Below are positions 51,792 through 60,824 of a DNA stretch of 64,000 nt, piece by piece (position 1 is the stretch's first letter; every line of letters begins with the position of its first letter). Location: the NCBI RefSeq assembly GCF_001816125.1, contig NZ_MDZA01000437.1:1-64000 (forward strand), read 5' to 3'. Position numbers and translations under genes: made by a program. The notes beneath the pieces are model-generated. The model saw nothing but the letters and a program-made list of their open reading frames with translations. It had not been told where the DNA came from and did not search any database. This stretch comes from Hymenobacter coccineus (GTDB lineage: Bacteria; Bacteroidota; Bacteroidia; Cytophagales; Hymenobacteraceae).

Positions 51792-51957
51792 GGTGGCTGT
51801 TGCAGAACTCAATTCAGGGCGTGTAAGTGGTTGCTACCGGCTAGGTTAGGTACCGGCTAGATTAGGCGAGTAAACCAGCTGTAGAATTGTATTTTTCACG
51901 TTTCGGTGCGGGCTGCGACCGGTTCTCAAGCGACTGTAGAGTTCTGCAACAGCCACG
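51792..51957. mobile_element. MITE-like element B with IS1182-type ends
   Basis: 166 bp with GGTGGCTGTTGCAGAACTCA at the left and GAGTTCTGCAACAGCCACG at the right, non-coding between. It shares interior blocks with element A (10116-10253). TACCGGCTAG is present twice inside (about 51836 and 51850). The right end abuts an IS481 remnant. Confidence 0.65.
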
Positions 51958-51959
51958 AC

Positions 51960-52380
51960 AAAGAGGTAGACGCGACCTTCTTCGGCATGCACATCGGCAA
52001 AGTCCACGGGCAAGTAACCAATCGGGTAGTCCTTGAATTTCATTTTCTTCTGCGCGGGCTCAGGGGCCGGCCGGCGGCTGATGCCGTAGCGTTAAAACAG
52101 GCGGTGCAGGGCCGAGCGCGAGAGGTGCGGAATAGTTTCCTGCAAGGCGTAGAGGCAATCATCGAGGGGCAGCTGGGTCTGCCGGCGAAAAGCGACTGCA
52201 CCCGCCTCCTGCTGGGCCGTGAGCACCGTAGAAACCGGCTTAGGGCCCATCGGCGCGTCAGTGGTCGGGCGCCGGGTACGCCACTTGGTCACCGTTTTTA
52301 CATTGACCCCGCGGCGTTTAGCTAAGCCTTATGCGCTTTTCTGACTTTGCTGAATGCTGCGTCGTACTGCCAGCGTTGTG
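51960..52380 (-). pseudogene. IS481-family transposase, N-terminal remnant
   Basis: The minus strand reads IQQSQKSA, stop, GLAKRRGVNVKTVTKWRTRR, PTTDAPMGPKPVSTVLTAQQ, AVAFRRQTQLPLDDCLYALQ, IPHLSRSALHRLF, stop, RYGISRRPAPE, MKFKDYPIGYLPVDFADVHA, EEGRVYLFVV. This is the HTH and the start of the integrase core (first catalytic Asp in VDFADV). It ends at the boundary with MITE-like element B. There are at least two nonsense codons. The C-terminal half of a relative lies at 22115-22615. Confidence 0.7.
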
Positions 52381-52642
52381 CGGGCGCTGCCGTGAGATAC
52401 TTGTCCCATAAGTACTGGCGAAGTTCGGTAGTAAAAAACCCCCAGCACATCCTGGGACTATACACCTAGCCCTAATGCGCGGGTAGCAGCGAATAGTTTG
52501 GGCAGGCCATCGACGGTCTGCACCAACAGGTCGCAACAGCCAGCTAGGGCAACACTACCTTTTTCGCGCGCGATATTCAACCCGCATTCAACCCGCCTTA
52601 CCGAGGTGCAGCTGCGTCGGAAGTTTTACCCTATTTGTTTAA

Positions 52643-53026
52643 CTACACTCGAAGAACTCCTACTTCGGGCGGCACCCCGGTTGCCGCGAGGACCTGTTCC
52701 AACTCGGCCCGGTGCTCGTCGCCCCACTGCTCCATCGCCGCAATCACGGGTAGCAGGGACTGGCCCAGGCCGGTGAGGTGGTACTCCACTTTGGGCGGAA
52801 GTTGCGGAAAGACGGTTTTACGAACCAGGCCGTGCTGTTCCAGCTCGTTGAGTTGGATGTTGAGCACGCGCCGGGTGGCCATCGGAATGGCCCGCTGCAA
52901 GCTGCTGGGGCGCTGTACCCCCTGGGCAATGAAATGTAGCAGCGTGGACTTCCACTTGCCGTGCAGCACTTCCTTGGTCAGCACCACCCCGCACTCCAAC
53001 GTGCGGCTTATTTTTTTTTGATACAT
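52643..53026 (-). CDS. HxlR-family transcriptional regulator
   Basis: 127 aa from ATG 53026 (a GTG two codons upstream is possible). Order: LECGVVLTKEVLHGKWKSTL, LHFIAQGVQRPSSLQRAIPM, ATRRVLNIQLNELEQHGLVR, FPQLPPKVEYHLTGLGQSLL, MEQWGDEH. Cys around residue 12 is at the usual sensing position. It is divergent from an SDR (start 53201, 174 bp apart), repeating the design of the 48839/49386 module. The two HxlR proteins are only distantly alike. Confidence 0.85.
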   Translation of the reverse strand: MYQKKISRTLECGVVLTKEVLHGKWKSTLLHFIAQGVQRPSSLQRAIPMATRRVLNIQLNELEQHGLVRKTVFPQLPPKVEYHLTGLGQSLLPVIAAMEQWGDEHRAELEQVLAATGVPPEVGVLRV

Positions 53027-53200
53027 CGGCACAGGGTGGCGGCCGGCCCCGGTACCGGCCGCGTCATAGGGAGGAAAACTACCCTACGTGCTAAAGTTAC
53101 CCCCAGGCGAATAACTTCTCCGTAATTGTCTGCCTCGCCCGCCCGCCAGACCTTTGTGAGCAGCAAGATTTTCCGACAATGATTAATCGACTACGAGTAT

Positions 53201-53947
53201 ATGAGAGGATTAGCAAACAAAGTAGCCTTGGTAACGGGCGGCAGCCGGGGCATTGGAGCCGGCATCGTCCGGGCGCTGGCCGCTGAAGGCGTGCGGGTGG
53301 CCTTCACTTATGTGCGCGGAACCGAGCCGGCGCAGGCGCTGGTGGCCGCCATCGAGCAAGCGGGTGGGCAGGCGCTGGCCCTGCAAGCCGACGCGGCCCA
53401 GCCCGCGCAAGTGCGGGCGGCCATTGAAACGGTAGTGGCGCGGTTCGGGCAGCTCGACATTCTGGTCAATAATGCCGGCGTCAACGTGGTGAGCCCGATT
53501 GATGAGGCCGCCCCCGACGAGGAAGCGCTGGCAAACCTGTGGCGGGTGAATACATGGGGGGTGGCCCAGACTGTGCGGGCAGCCGTGCCGCACCTACCCG
53601 CGGGCGGGCGCATCCTCACCATCGGGTCGGGGTCGAACATCCGGGTGCCTTTCGCTGGGCTAGGCGACTACGCAGCCTCCAAGGGGGCGCTGGCGGCCTA
53701 CACCCGCGCCTGGGCCCGCGACCTGGCTCCGCGGGGCATCACGGTCAACATCATCCAGCCCGGCCTGATTGAAACCGACCTCACGCCCACCGACCCGGCG
53801 ACGGTGGCCAGCTTGCTCCAGCCCATTGCGCTGGGCCGCTTCGGCACGGCGCAGGAAGTAGGGGAGGTGGTGGCTTTTCTGGCCAGCGAGGCGGCGGGCT
53901 ACATCACCGGGGCTACCCTGAACGTGGATGGCGGCTGGTCGGTCTGA
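53201..53947 (+). CDS. Short-chain dehydrogenase/reductase
   Basis: 248 aa. TGGSRGIG (residues 12-19), ADAAQPAQVRAAIE, LVNNAGVN, WRVNTWGVAQTV, catalytic Ser in TIGSGSN and YAASKGALAAYTR, then GRFGTAQEVGEVVAFLASEA and TLNVDGGWSV, the typical classical-SDR ending. Thr-Tyr-Val-Arg after the second strand fits NADP. It starts a probable operon with the broken hydrolase (54001) and the TIM-barrel protein (55199), controlled by the divergent HxlR regulator. Confidence 0.85.
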   Translation: MRGLANKVALVTGGSRGIGAGIVRALAAEGVRVAFTYVRGTEPAQALVAAIEQAGGQALALQADAAQPAQVRAAIETVVARFGQLDILVNNAGVNVVSPIDEAAPDEEALANLWRVNTWGVAQTVRAAVPHLPAGGRILTIGSGSNIRVPFAGLGDYAASKGALAAYTRAWARDLAPRGITVNIIQPGLIETDLTPTDPATVASLLQPIALGRFGTAQEVGEVVAFLASEAAGYITGATLNVDGGWSV

Positions 53948-54000
53948 GCCTATCAATTCTTTGATTAGTAATGATTAGCAAACCAAAATTCTAACAACAG

Positions 54001-55154
54001 ATGCTCCCTCCACGGCCTTTTAATGGCGCCACCCAGCCTACCCCCGCGCTGGGCGACCTGCTGGTAGCCGGGCCATATGGGGCCCCGGCGGCCATCGAGG
54101 CCGAAGCCCGGTTGCTGGTGCATTATATGCCCAGCGTGGCCGGGGAGATGACCCTGGCCTCCACGCTGCTGTTCGTGCCGCACCAGTCGCCGCCGGCGGG
54201 CGGCTGGCCGGTGGTGGGCTGGGTGCACGGCACTACCACGGCTGGCCAGAAACGCTGCGCCCCCAGCTTGTCGGCCACGCTCGACGGGGGGCTGACCCCG
54301 GATGGGTTCGTCACCCGCTACGTCTGGGTAATTCAAATGCTGGTGGCGGCCGGCTACGCTGTGGTAGCGCCCGACCTGGAGGGCCTGGGCGCGGTGGCGA
54401 CGGTGTCCCAGCCCTATTTGATGCCGCCAGCCTGGCCCGCTCCCTGCTGGCCGGGGTGCGGGCTGCGCGCCACGCCGAGCCACGCCTGTCGCCCCGGTGG
54501 GCGGCCGTGGGCCACTCCGACGGCGGGCACGGCGTACTCTACGCCGAAGCTTACGCGGCCGAAGCGCCCGAGCTGGCCTTCGTGGGGGCGGTGGCGTTTG
54601 CCCCGTTCACGTCGGTAGCCGCTATTGTCGCCTTCAACGGCGAGCAGGCCACCCGCGACCCGGCCCAGGCCATGGACTACGTGGTGCAGCAGAACTTCAA
54701 CGTGGGTCTGTTGGCGGCGGGCCTTCGGGTCCGAGACTCGGCCTTCGACCTGAGCACCATCATGGGGACCGACCTGCAACGGCTGATGCCCTCGTTCACG
54801 ACCAAAGGCTCGGTAAAAATCGTGGCCGACCTCACCCAGGCCATCCAGGCGAAGACGCTGGCCGCGTTTTCGGGCTTCAAACCGGAGTGGGCCACCGTGC
54901 CCGCCATGCAGGCGTTTCTGGCCGCGAACGACCCGGCGGTGCTGCCAGGCTTCACGCTGCGGCAGCCCACACTGGTGCTACAAGGCACCGCCGATGCCTC
55001 CGTGCCGGAACCGCTGACGGCGGCTTTCACCGCGCCGCTGCTGGCCGCCGAAGCCCCGGTTATCTATCACCCCTACGCCGGGGCCGACCACTTCACCATC
55101 CTGCCCCAGGCCCTGCCCGAAGCCCTGGCTTTCATGGCCGAGCACTTAGGGTAG
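54001..55154 (+). pseudogene. Alpha/beta hydrolase (secretory-lipase type), one frameshift
   Basis: ATG 54001 gives LVHYMPSVAGEMTLASTLLF, PVVGWVHGTTTAGQKRCAPS, VIQMLVAAGYAVVAPDLEGL. In a short T-run at 54416-54419 (CCCTATTTGATG) one base is missing. The next frame continues DAASLARSLLAGVRAARHAE, WAAVGHSDGGHGVLYAEAYA with the nucleophile Ser in GHSDGG, then RQPTLVLQGTADASVPEPLT with the Asp and YHPYAGADHFTILPQ with the His. All triad parts are present, about 384 aa when corrected. It lacks a signal peptide. Confidence 0.75.
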
Positions 55155-55198
55155 GGCAGCGGCTTTGTCCTGCTATTCATCCCGCTTACTTCTTGTCA

Positions 55199-56053
55199 AT
55201 GACTCCTGCTTCCCCCTTGATACTTTGAGCCGCCACGGTGCGCAACCGCTCCCTGGCCGAGTGGCTGGTGGCCGCCCAGGCGGGCGGCTTCGCGGCCCAG
55301 TCCGTGTTTCCCAGCCACATCACCGCCTGGCTGGCTGAGGGCCACACCCTGCCCTGCCTCCGCGAGCAGGCGCGGGCCGGGGGTGCTCCCTTCACCATCC
55401 TCGACCCGCTGACCCGCTGGCTCCCGCGCTGGCGGCTGCCCGCGTACATGAACGCCGAGGAGCGGGCCTTCCAGGAAACTGACCCAGACACGTTTTTTGA
55501 GTACGCGGCCGAGTTGCAAGTGGAAAGCCTGTCGGTAATCGACGGCTTCGGCCAGCGCAATGACCTGGGGGAGGTAGTCAACGCTTTCCAGCCCATCTGC
55601 GACCGGGGCCGGGAGCTGGATTTGCGCGTACAGTTGGAATTTATGCCCTTCGGCAGCATCCCGGACCTGGCCACGGGCTGGGAAATCGTACGCCGGGCGG
55701 CCCGTGAGAACGGCGGGCTGGTGCTCGATACCTACCACTACTTCCGCGGCTACCCCCAACCCGAGCTGCTGGCCCAGCTGCCAGGGGAGAAGATTTTTGC
55801 CGTGCAGGTAGGTGACGCCGCAACGGCGGTGCAGGGCGGCTCACTATACAACGACCAGATGCACTTTCGTCAGGCTCCCAGCGAGGGCGACTTTCCACTG
55901 GTGGAATTACTGCGTACGCTCGGTGCTATTGGTGGGCTACGCAACGTAGGGCCGGAACTGTTTTCAGACGAGGCCGACGGCCTGGACCCCGCCGCGCTGG
56001 GGGCCCGCGTGGGGACGGCCACGCGCCGGCTGCTGGCCGCTGCGGTGGCTTAA
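55199..56053 (+). pseudogene. Sugar-phosphate isomerase/epimerase-like TIM-barrel protein with an early stop codon
   Basis: ATG 55199 gives MTPASPLIL, TGA (55226-55228), then AATVRNRSLAEWLVAAQAGG, FAAQSVFPSHITAWL. 'LILSAATVR' is what relatives show, so TGA has probably replaced a Ser codon. A GTG at 55238 could restart translation, losing only the first strand. The barrel continues with YAAELQVESLSVIDGFGQRN, LRVQLEFMPFGSIPDLATGW, GLVLDTYHYFRG (metal-type Asp-His), IFAVQVGD and GDFPLVELLRTLGAIGGL. Third gene of the SDR module. Confidence 0.65.
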
Positions 56054-56054
56054 G

Positions 56055-56478
56055 TCACGTAGGCGCACCTGGCTGGTGCCGGCTAACCTTCCGACTACTT
56101 GGGGGCGCAGCCAGAAATGCCAGCAGCAACCGCGCTAGTTGCGCCCGCTGCTCCTCCTGCACGACGTGGCCGCACTCGGGCACCAGGTGGGTTTCCAGCG
56201 AATCAGCGACGGGGCGCAACTGGTTGAATAGCACTTTGCCAACGACGTGGCCGCACACGGCCATCGTGGGGTAGGCCAGGCGCTGTCCCTTCGCCAGGGC
56301 CTCGGCCACTTGCTGCCGATTTTGAGGGAAGGCCCGGTAGTGCATAAAGCCGCCCCGCAGGGCCTCGGCACCCGTGTAGGCGGCCACGCATTCGGCGCGG
56401 GCCTCAGCGGCCAGGCCGCGCTGTTGGTAGGTGCTGTGCTGGTAGAACCAGTTCAGGTACCGCTCCTCGTGGCCCGCT
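56055..56478 (-). pseudogene. Alpha/beta hydrolase, 5' part removed by IS insertion
   Basis: The frame runs from the IS3 end region (about 56478) to a stop at 56055 and reads YLNWFYQHSTYQQRGLAAEA, VAAYTGAEALRGGFMHYRAF, AYPTMAVCGHVVGKV and LVPECGHVVQEEQRAQLARL, with the catalytic His in ECGHVVQEE. The lid and last third of the fold are there; the nucleophile part is missing. It converges with the TIM-barrel gene. Confidence 0.65.
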
Positions 56479-56512
56479 GAGGTGGTCGGGTAATTCTGGA
56501 CAGAATAGGTGG
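56479..56512. repeat. Second IS3-type end next to the IS3 copy
   Basis: GAGGTGGTCGGGTAATTCTG starts 35 bp before the IS3 end GTGGTCGGGTACCAGTGGAC. The shared GGTGGTCGGGTA suggests an end of a related element or a duplicated end. The hydrolase gene is broken exactly here. Confidence 0.45.
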
Positions 56513-56539
56513 GGTGGTCGGGTACCAGTGGACACTGAG

Positions 56540-57430
56540 CTAAGGCAGGTTAAAGCGATAATAGAGTTCGATTTCGAGCGGGGTGCGGTAGCCCAGGGCC
56601 GAATGCAGGCGTTGAGTGTTGTAGAAGTGATCGAGGTATTCGGCTAATTCCAGGCGGGCTTCTTCCAGGTCGGTAAAGCAGGCCCCACGGGGTAGTAGCT
56701 CCGTTTTGAACGTGCTCCAGCCACTCTCCGCCAAGGCGTTGTCATACGGGTTGCCAGGCCGGCTCAAGCTGGCAATGGCCTGGGTGCGGTCAAGCAGGGT
56801 GGTAAAAGCGTCGCTGGTGTACTGGCTGCCCCGGTCGGCGTGCACAAGCAGGCCCGGTGGCGGTTGGCAGACGGCCACCGCCCGATTAAAAGCGGTCAGA
56901 ATCAAGTCCGTGTGTAGTGACTCGCTGACGTGCCAGCCCACCACGCGCCGGGAAAAGGCATCGTGCCAGCAAGCCAAGTACGCCCACTGCCCCGTGGCTA
57001 AGGCTAGATAGGTGATGTCGCCGACCCAGATTTGATTCGGGGCGGTGGCCACGGGCCAGGTAACTAGCTTGTTAGCCGCGGCCACGGCTTGTGGGTCGGC
57101 CTGGGTGGTGCGCGGGGACCGGGAGTTGGCTCGCGTGCAGAGGGCGCGTAAGCCGCTGGCGCTGAGTCAACCTCGTAGCCGTTGCCGTCCCACCAGGTGA
57201 CCTTCGCGCCGCAATTGGGCCCGTAATCGGCGCTGGCCATAGCGGCCGGCATGGGTGGCGAAGACGCGCTGGGCCGCCACTTGCCAGGCGGGCAGCACCT
57301 GTTCGACTGCCGCAACGGGGACGCGCTTTTGCCACGCGTAGTAGCCGCTAGCACTGACGCCTAGCAATTGGCACTGCTGCCGCACTGGCCAGTAGCAAAC
57401 GTGTAAAGTAATGAAAGCGAAGCGTTTCAT
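56540..57430 (-). pseudogene. IS3-family orfB (DDE transposase), nonsense mutation
   Basis: Starts at ATG 57430 with RQQCQLLGVSASGYYAW and RYGQRRLRAQLRREGHLVGR, then TGA at 57167-57169 where Trp is expected (RLRG-stop-LSASGLRAL). The DDE domain continues in the same frame: QIWVGDITYLALATGQWAYL (first Asp), LLVHADRGSQYTSDAFTTLL (second Asp), NPYDNALAESGWSTFKTELL (Glu), LDHFYNTQRLHSALGYRTPL. Otherwise complete. Confidence 0.85.
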
Positions 57431-57455
57431 CGGCCCGTCTTTTGTGAAAATGCGC

Positions 57456-57755
57456 TTAAAGCATTTGGGAGATGGTCAGCGCTTTTTTTAAAATATCGCG
57501 CCCCATTTCCGCGCGGGCCAGCTGAGCCCGCAACTACTTGTTTTCCCGCTCCAGCGCTTCGCTACCGGCTGGGCGGACCGCTTGGCTGCGGGCCGCACGC
57601 ACCCACTTACCCAACACGGCCTCGCTCATGCCCAGCGCCTGCGCGACCCGCGCTGCCGCCTGCCCATCCTGGTTTACGCGGCGTACCGCCTTGGTCCGAA
57701 ACGCTGCATTATACTCGGTTCTTTGCCGTTTACCGGCTGGTTTTGCTGCTTCCAT
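57456..57755 (-). pseudogene. IS3-family orfA, nonsense mutation
   Basis: ATG 57755: MEAAKPAGKRQRTEYNAAFR, AVRRVNQDGQAAARVAQALG, MSEAVLGKWVRAARS (HTH), LERENK, TAG (57534-57536), LRAQLARAEMGRDILKKALT, ending TAA 57456-57458. The TAG lies where Gln or Glu is usual in the coiled tail. AAA AAA G near the end is the common IS3 frameshift signal. Confidence 0.8.
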
Positions 57756-57830
57756 GACAGGGGAAAGTTACTTTCTCCGTGTCCATTTCTACCCGACCAC
57801 CTCAAACTACGCGGCAGCTGCTTTGCTGCA

Positions 57831-59063
57831 CTACAGGGTGAGTTGCTCCCAAAAAACCGCCTTCTCCTCGTGGAACTGCACAAACCGCACGCCCCCGTCC
57901 TGGGAGATGACGATGGCCATGCTTTCGGGCTCGGCCAGGCAGAGGCGGTAGGCGGCCCGGTGGCGCGTGCCGCCCGAGTCGGCGGGTTCCGCCTGCAGCC
58001 GGGTGGCGGTGGCATCCAGCGCCCGGTACACCTGGCTCAGAGCTAATTGCGGCGCGTAGACCTCGATGCCAAAGCCGACGATGGCCAGTTGCTTGGTCAC
58101 AACCAGCGCCCCGTCCACGCTCATCAAATCGGCCAGCAAATGAGCGTACTGGTCCAGGGATGCTTCCAACTCCAGCAGGCGGGTGTCGCCGGCCTGCTGG
58201 TAGCGACGCCAGCTCACGTCGCCCAGTTCCGCGAGCCGGCCGATGATAGCCAACTGCAGGCCGTTGTAGAAGTGGGCCTCATCGGGCAGGCGCACCGGGT
58301 ACTTGGGCCGCAGCGTGGCGGCCAGGCCCACGCACCGGGCCACGCTGGCCGTGGGCACGTAAGCCAGCATGCCGCCGTGCCCGCTGGCGCGCACCCGCGC
58401 CACTACGCGCCGGGTCACGTGGTGCGCCAACTCCCCCAGCAAGGGCATCAGGTCAGCGGGAAAATCCACGCCGGCAGCCACGAGCTGGGGCCGCAGGACC
58501 TCAATATTTTCCGTGAAGCGGCCGTGCGACCACGCCACCGGATATTCCACAAAGCCGTGGCCTTCGACGTGGCCGTGCTGCAACGTAAGCACCCGGTAGC
58601 GGCCGTGGTAAAACACTAGGTTGCCGGGGCCGGATACGTCGAGTATCAGGGGCAGCTGCGCGGGCACAGGCGAAAAAGTGTCCGTCTCGTGCCACGGATT
58701 CCGGCTGCGCAGCAGCCCCCAGATAAGCAGGCCGGCTTCTGGGTCGGTGCAGACGGCCAGCAGGCTGCCGGGCGAGTCCAGCGCGGGGCTGAGCCGCCGA
58801 ATCTCCTGCTCCGTGTAGGGGCGCGGCGCGGCCAGCTCTAGCACGTACGACTCGCTTGGGTCGGTGCCTTTGGGCAGGTGTTCCAGCGCGCTGAGCACCA
58901 GGCGGCAGCGCACCGGGTGCCCTTCTTCGTGCAGCAGGCTGGCTTGGTAGGCCACCGAGATAAAATCCTCGAGCTCCGCCAGAGGCAGCAAGCCGGCAGC
59001 CGTAGCCGGCCAGCGGGCCAGCAGCTCCACGGTCAGGTTGTTGGGGTAGTAATATGATTTCAT
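57831..59063 (-). CDS. DisA_N-like (DACNV-type) nucleotide-binding or diadenylate-cyclase-like protein
   Basis: 410 aa from ATG 59063 (the frame is open upstream but MKSYYYPNNLTVELLARWPA fits better as a start). The first ~270 residues are a beta-rich domain with no named family known to me. The C-terminal part matches the DisA_N/DAC plan: LMSVDGALVVTKQLAIVGFG (DGA, about 315), SGGTRHRAAYRLCLAEPESM (GTRHRAA, about 365) and AIVISQDGGVRFVQF. DGA and RHR bind ATP in diadenylate cyclases. Bacteroidota have predicted sensor proteins of this kind (DACNV); whether they make or only bind nucleotides is open. It lies 79 bp downstream of the decayed class III cyclase on the same strand. Confidence 0.7.
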   Translation of the reverse strand: MKSYYYPNNLTVELLARWPATAAGLLPLAELEDFISVAYQASLLHEEGHPVRCRLVLSALEHLPKGTDPSESYVLELAAPRPYTEQEIRRLSPALDSPGSLLAVCTDPEAGLLIWGLLRSRNPWHETDTFSPVPAQLPLILDVSGPGNLVFYHGRYRVLTLQHGHVEGHGFVEYPVAWSHGRFTENIEVLRPQLVAAGVDFPADLMPLLGELAHHVTRRVVARVRASGHGGMLAYVPTASVARCVGLAATLRPKYPVRLPDEAHFYNGLQLAIIGRLAELGDVSWRRYQQAGDTRLLELEASLDQYAHLLADLMSVDGALVVTKQLAIVGFGIEVYAPQLALSQVYRALDATATRLQAEPADSGGTRHRAAYRLCLAEPESMAIVISQDGGVRFVQFHEEKAVFWEQLTL

Positions 59064-59142
59064 CGAATGGGGGTGGGAATTAAAAGGTTGTGTCGCCGGT
59101 AATGGCTGAAGTGAGAACCGTTGCGAAAGTGGCGGCAGGAAG

Positions 59143-60241
59143 CTAACTGGCCAGGCGGACATCGTAGAGGCCTATTACCTGCTGTTTGCCCTTGAGCACA
59201 AATTTCCCCAGGCCGTGAAAACGCAATTGGGTCGTCGGCCCCAGCCGCTCCACGACGTCGGCGGAAATCAACAGCCGGCTACCTAAGCTGTTGCACTGGC
59301 CCTGAATGCGCGAAGCCATGTTCAGGACGTCGCTGTGATACACAATCTCGCTCTTGATTTCCCCGACCTGCGTGGCGGTGACGATGCCCCCGTGAACCCC
59401 GGCCTTGAATTCCGGCACCACCCCGTAGCGGGCTCGGTAGCGGGAAGCCCGTCGCTGGATGGCGGCCACCATCTCGAAATAGCAGTGCAGACAGCGGGCT
59501 TGCGCCAGCCCATCGGCCGCCAGCCAGGTAATCACCACCTCGTCGCCGACGTACTGGTAGACCTCGCCCCGCGTAGCCAGAATGGGGTTGCTGATGTCGC
59601 GAAAAAAATCGCTGAGCAGCCGGCTGTAGGGCTCATCGCCGAGCCTTTCGGCCAGCGTGGTGGCCCCTTTCACGTCCAGGAACATAAATATCCGGTCTTC
59701 GGCCACCGGCTGGTGGTAGTGCCCGAGCAGGAAGCGCTACAGCATCCGGGGGCCAATTTTCCGGGCGAGCTGGTAGAGCAGCACCGTAATAAAGGAAGCC
59801 ATACCAAAGACCACCAGCGCCTGCACGAAGCTAAATAGGTCGAAACGTAGCCGCCGAAAGTCTTCGGCCTGAAAGCCAGTGGCCCCCCAGTGACGTGCCC
59901 ACCCACCGGTGCGGATGGGTTGTCAGTTCCTGAATCAAGGCCGACGACACGGCTTACAGCGCGGCTAGAAAAATCAAGCCCAGCCCGACATAGAGCGTGG
60001 TAGCCAGCAGCACCGCCACCGGAAACCGCACGGCGCCTAGCAGCCGGGGCAGCACCCGCACCTCCAGCCAGCCAATCACGCCTCCCATCAGCAGCCCCAT
60101 GCCCAAGCTGGCGGCTAGAATAACCGAATTAGGACCTTTGACCAGTATTACCAGCACTTCCTAGCACACGGTGAATACCGCCCCAACGGCCAAGCCGGTA
60201 CGCAGCTGGTAGCGGTGGAGCGGGGTAAAACGCCTAGCCAT
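59143..60241 (-). pseudogene. Membrane-anchored class III adenylate/guanylate cyclase, decayed
   Basis: From ATG 60241 (MARRFTPLHRYQLRTGLAVG) a TAG follows in TM1. TM segments VILAASLGMGLLMGGVIGWL and FPVAVLLATTLYVGLGLIFL end in a TAA. After a frameshift near 59890 comes FQAEDFRRLRFDLFSFVQAL, VVFGMASFITVLLYQLARKI, another TAG, and then the intact catalytic domain (open from 59706): MFLDVKGATTLAERLGDEPY (metal Asp), YQYVGDEVVITW (second Asp), KAGVHGGIVTATQVGEIKSE and YHSDVLNMASRIQGQCN with Asn and Arg. With at least three nonsense codons in the membrane part, a full-length enzyme is not possible. The soluble catalytic domain could still be made from the GTG at 59706. Confidence 0.75.
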
Positions 60242-60316
60242 GCCCGTTGCGGTGCGTAGAAGTGGGGACATACGGGCACGGGCTGGTTGGTGAGCAAGGT
60301 AGCCGCCGGCCGGGAG

Positions 60317-60463
60317 TCAGGTGGCCTGGGACGCGGCTTCTAGCGGAAAGTCAGGGCCGTCGCGCCGGAAGCCACCGGGCGGCGTAGGCGGGAGGGCCTG
60401 ATAATAGGTTTGACCGGCGCGGGGCAAAGCCTGCCGCTCAACTTCCTTCACCAGCGGCCCCAC
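60317..60463 (-). CDS. Possible small ORF after the ACP-like gene
   Basis: GTG at 60463 directly follows the stop of the ACP-like gene and opens 48 codons (VGPLVKEVERQALPRAGQTY, YQALPPTPPGGFRRDG) to TGA 60317-60319. The tight join suggests co-translation, but composition alone does not prove it is used. Confidence 0.25.
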   Translation of the reverse strand: MGPLVKEVERQALPRAGQTYYQALPPTPPGGFRRDGPDFPLEAASQAT

Positions 60464-60465
60464 GC

Positions 60466-60762
60466 TTAGGCAGCAGCGAGCTCATACCCGGGTTGAAAAT
60501 GAGGAATGGCGGCCGTTGGCAAATGGTGTACATGCCGCTTAACCGAGGCCACGACACTGCCCAAGGTGCGGAACTCGGCTATTTCCTGGTCGCTGAAGTC
60601 GAAATGAAACGCTTGTTCGAGGTAGTTCGCCAGCTCCAGCTTGTCGAGCGGGCCCAGGTTATAATCCTGCTCCAGCCGCTGCGTGGGCCGGAAATGCCGG
60701 GGCCGTACCAGGAAATGACGGCGCAATATGAACGCCACGGATGCTTGAATGGAGGGTGTCAT
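60466..60762 (-). CDS. Acyl-carrier-protein-like protein lacking the phosphopantetheine serine
   Basis: 98 aa from ATG 60762. The helical plan is that of ACPs: RLEQDYNLGPLDKLELANYL, EQAFHFDFSDQEIAEFRTLG, SVVASVKRHVHHL. In place of the usual D-S-L at the start of helix II it has G-P-L, so the serine that carries 4'-phosphopantetheine is missing. It may be a structural or regulatory ACP homologue. It is followed by the DUF2461 gene upstream on the same strand (62 bp). Confidence 0.65.
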   Translation of the reverse strand: MTPSIQASVAFILRRHFLVRPRHFRPTQRLEQDYNLGPLDKLELANYLEQAFHFDFSDQEIAEFRTLGSVVASVKRHVHHLPTAAIPHFQPGYELAAA

Positions 60763-60824
60763 GAGAATAAACGCAAAATGAGAAATGATGCCGGAGCGGT
60801 ACCGCCGTCCGCTGGGAGGCCGCC

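Larger units (their letters stand above)
56513..57800 (-). mobile_element. IS3-family element with two nonsense codons
   Basis: About 1290 bp between GTGGTCGGGTACCAGTGGAC (left) and the inverse of GTGGTCGGGTAGAAATGGAC (right). OrfA and OrfB lie on the minus strand in the normal overlapping order, each with an internal stop. The right 220 bp are also found, decayed, at 4290-4508. Confidence 0.85.
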
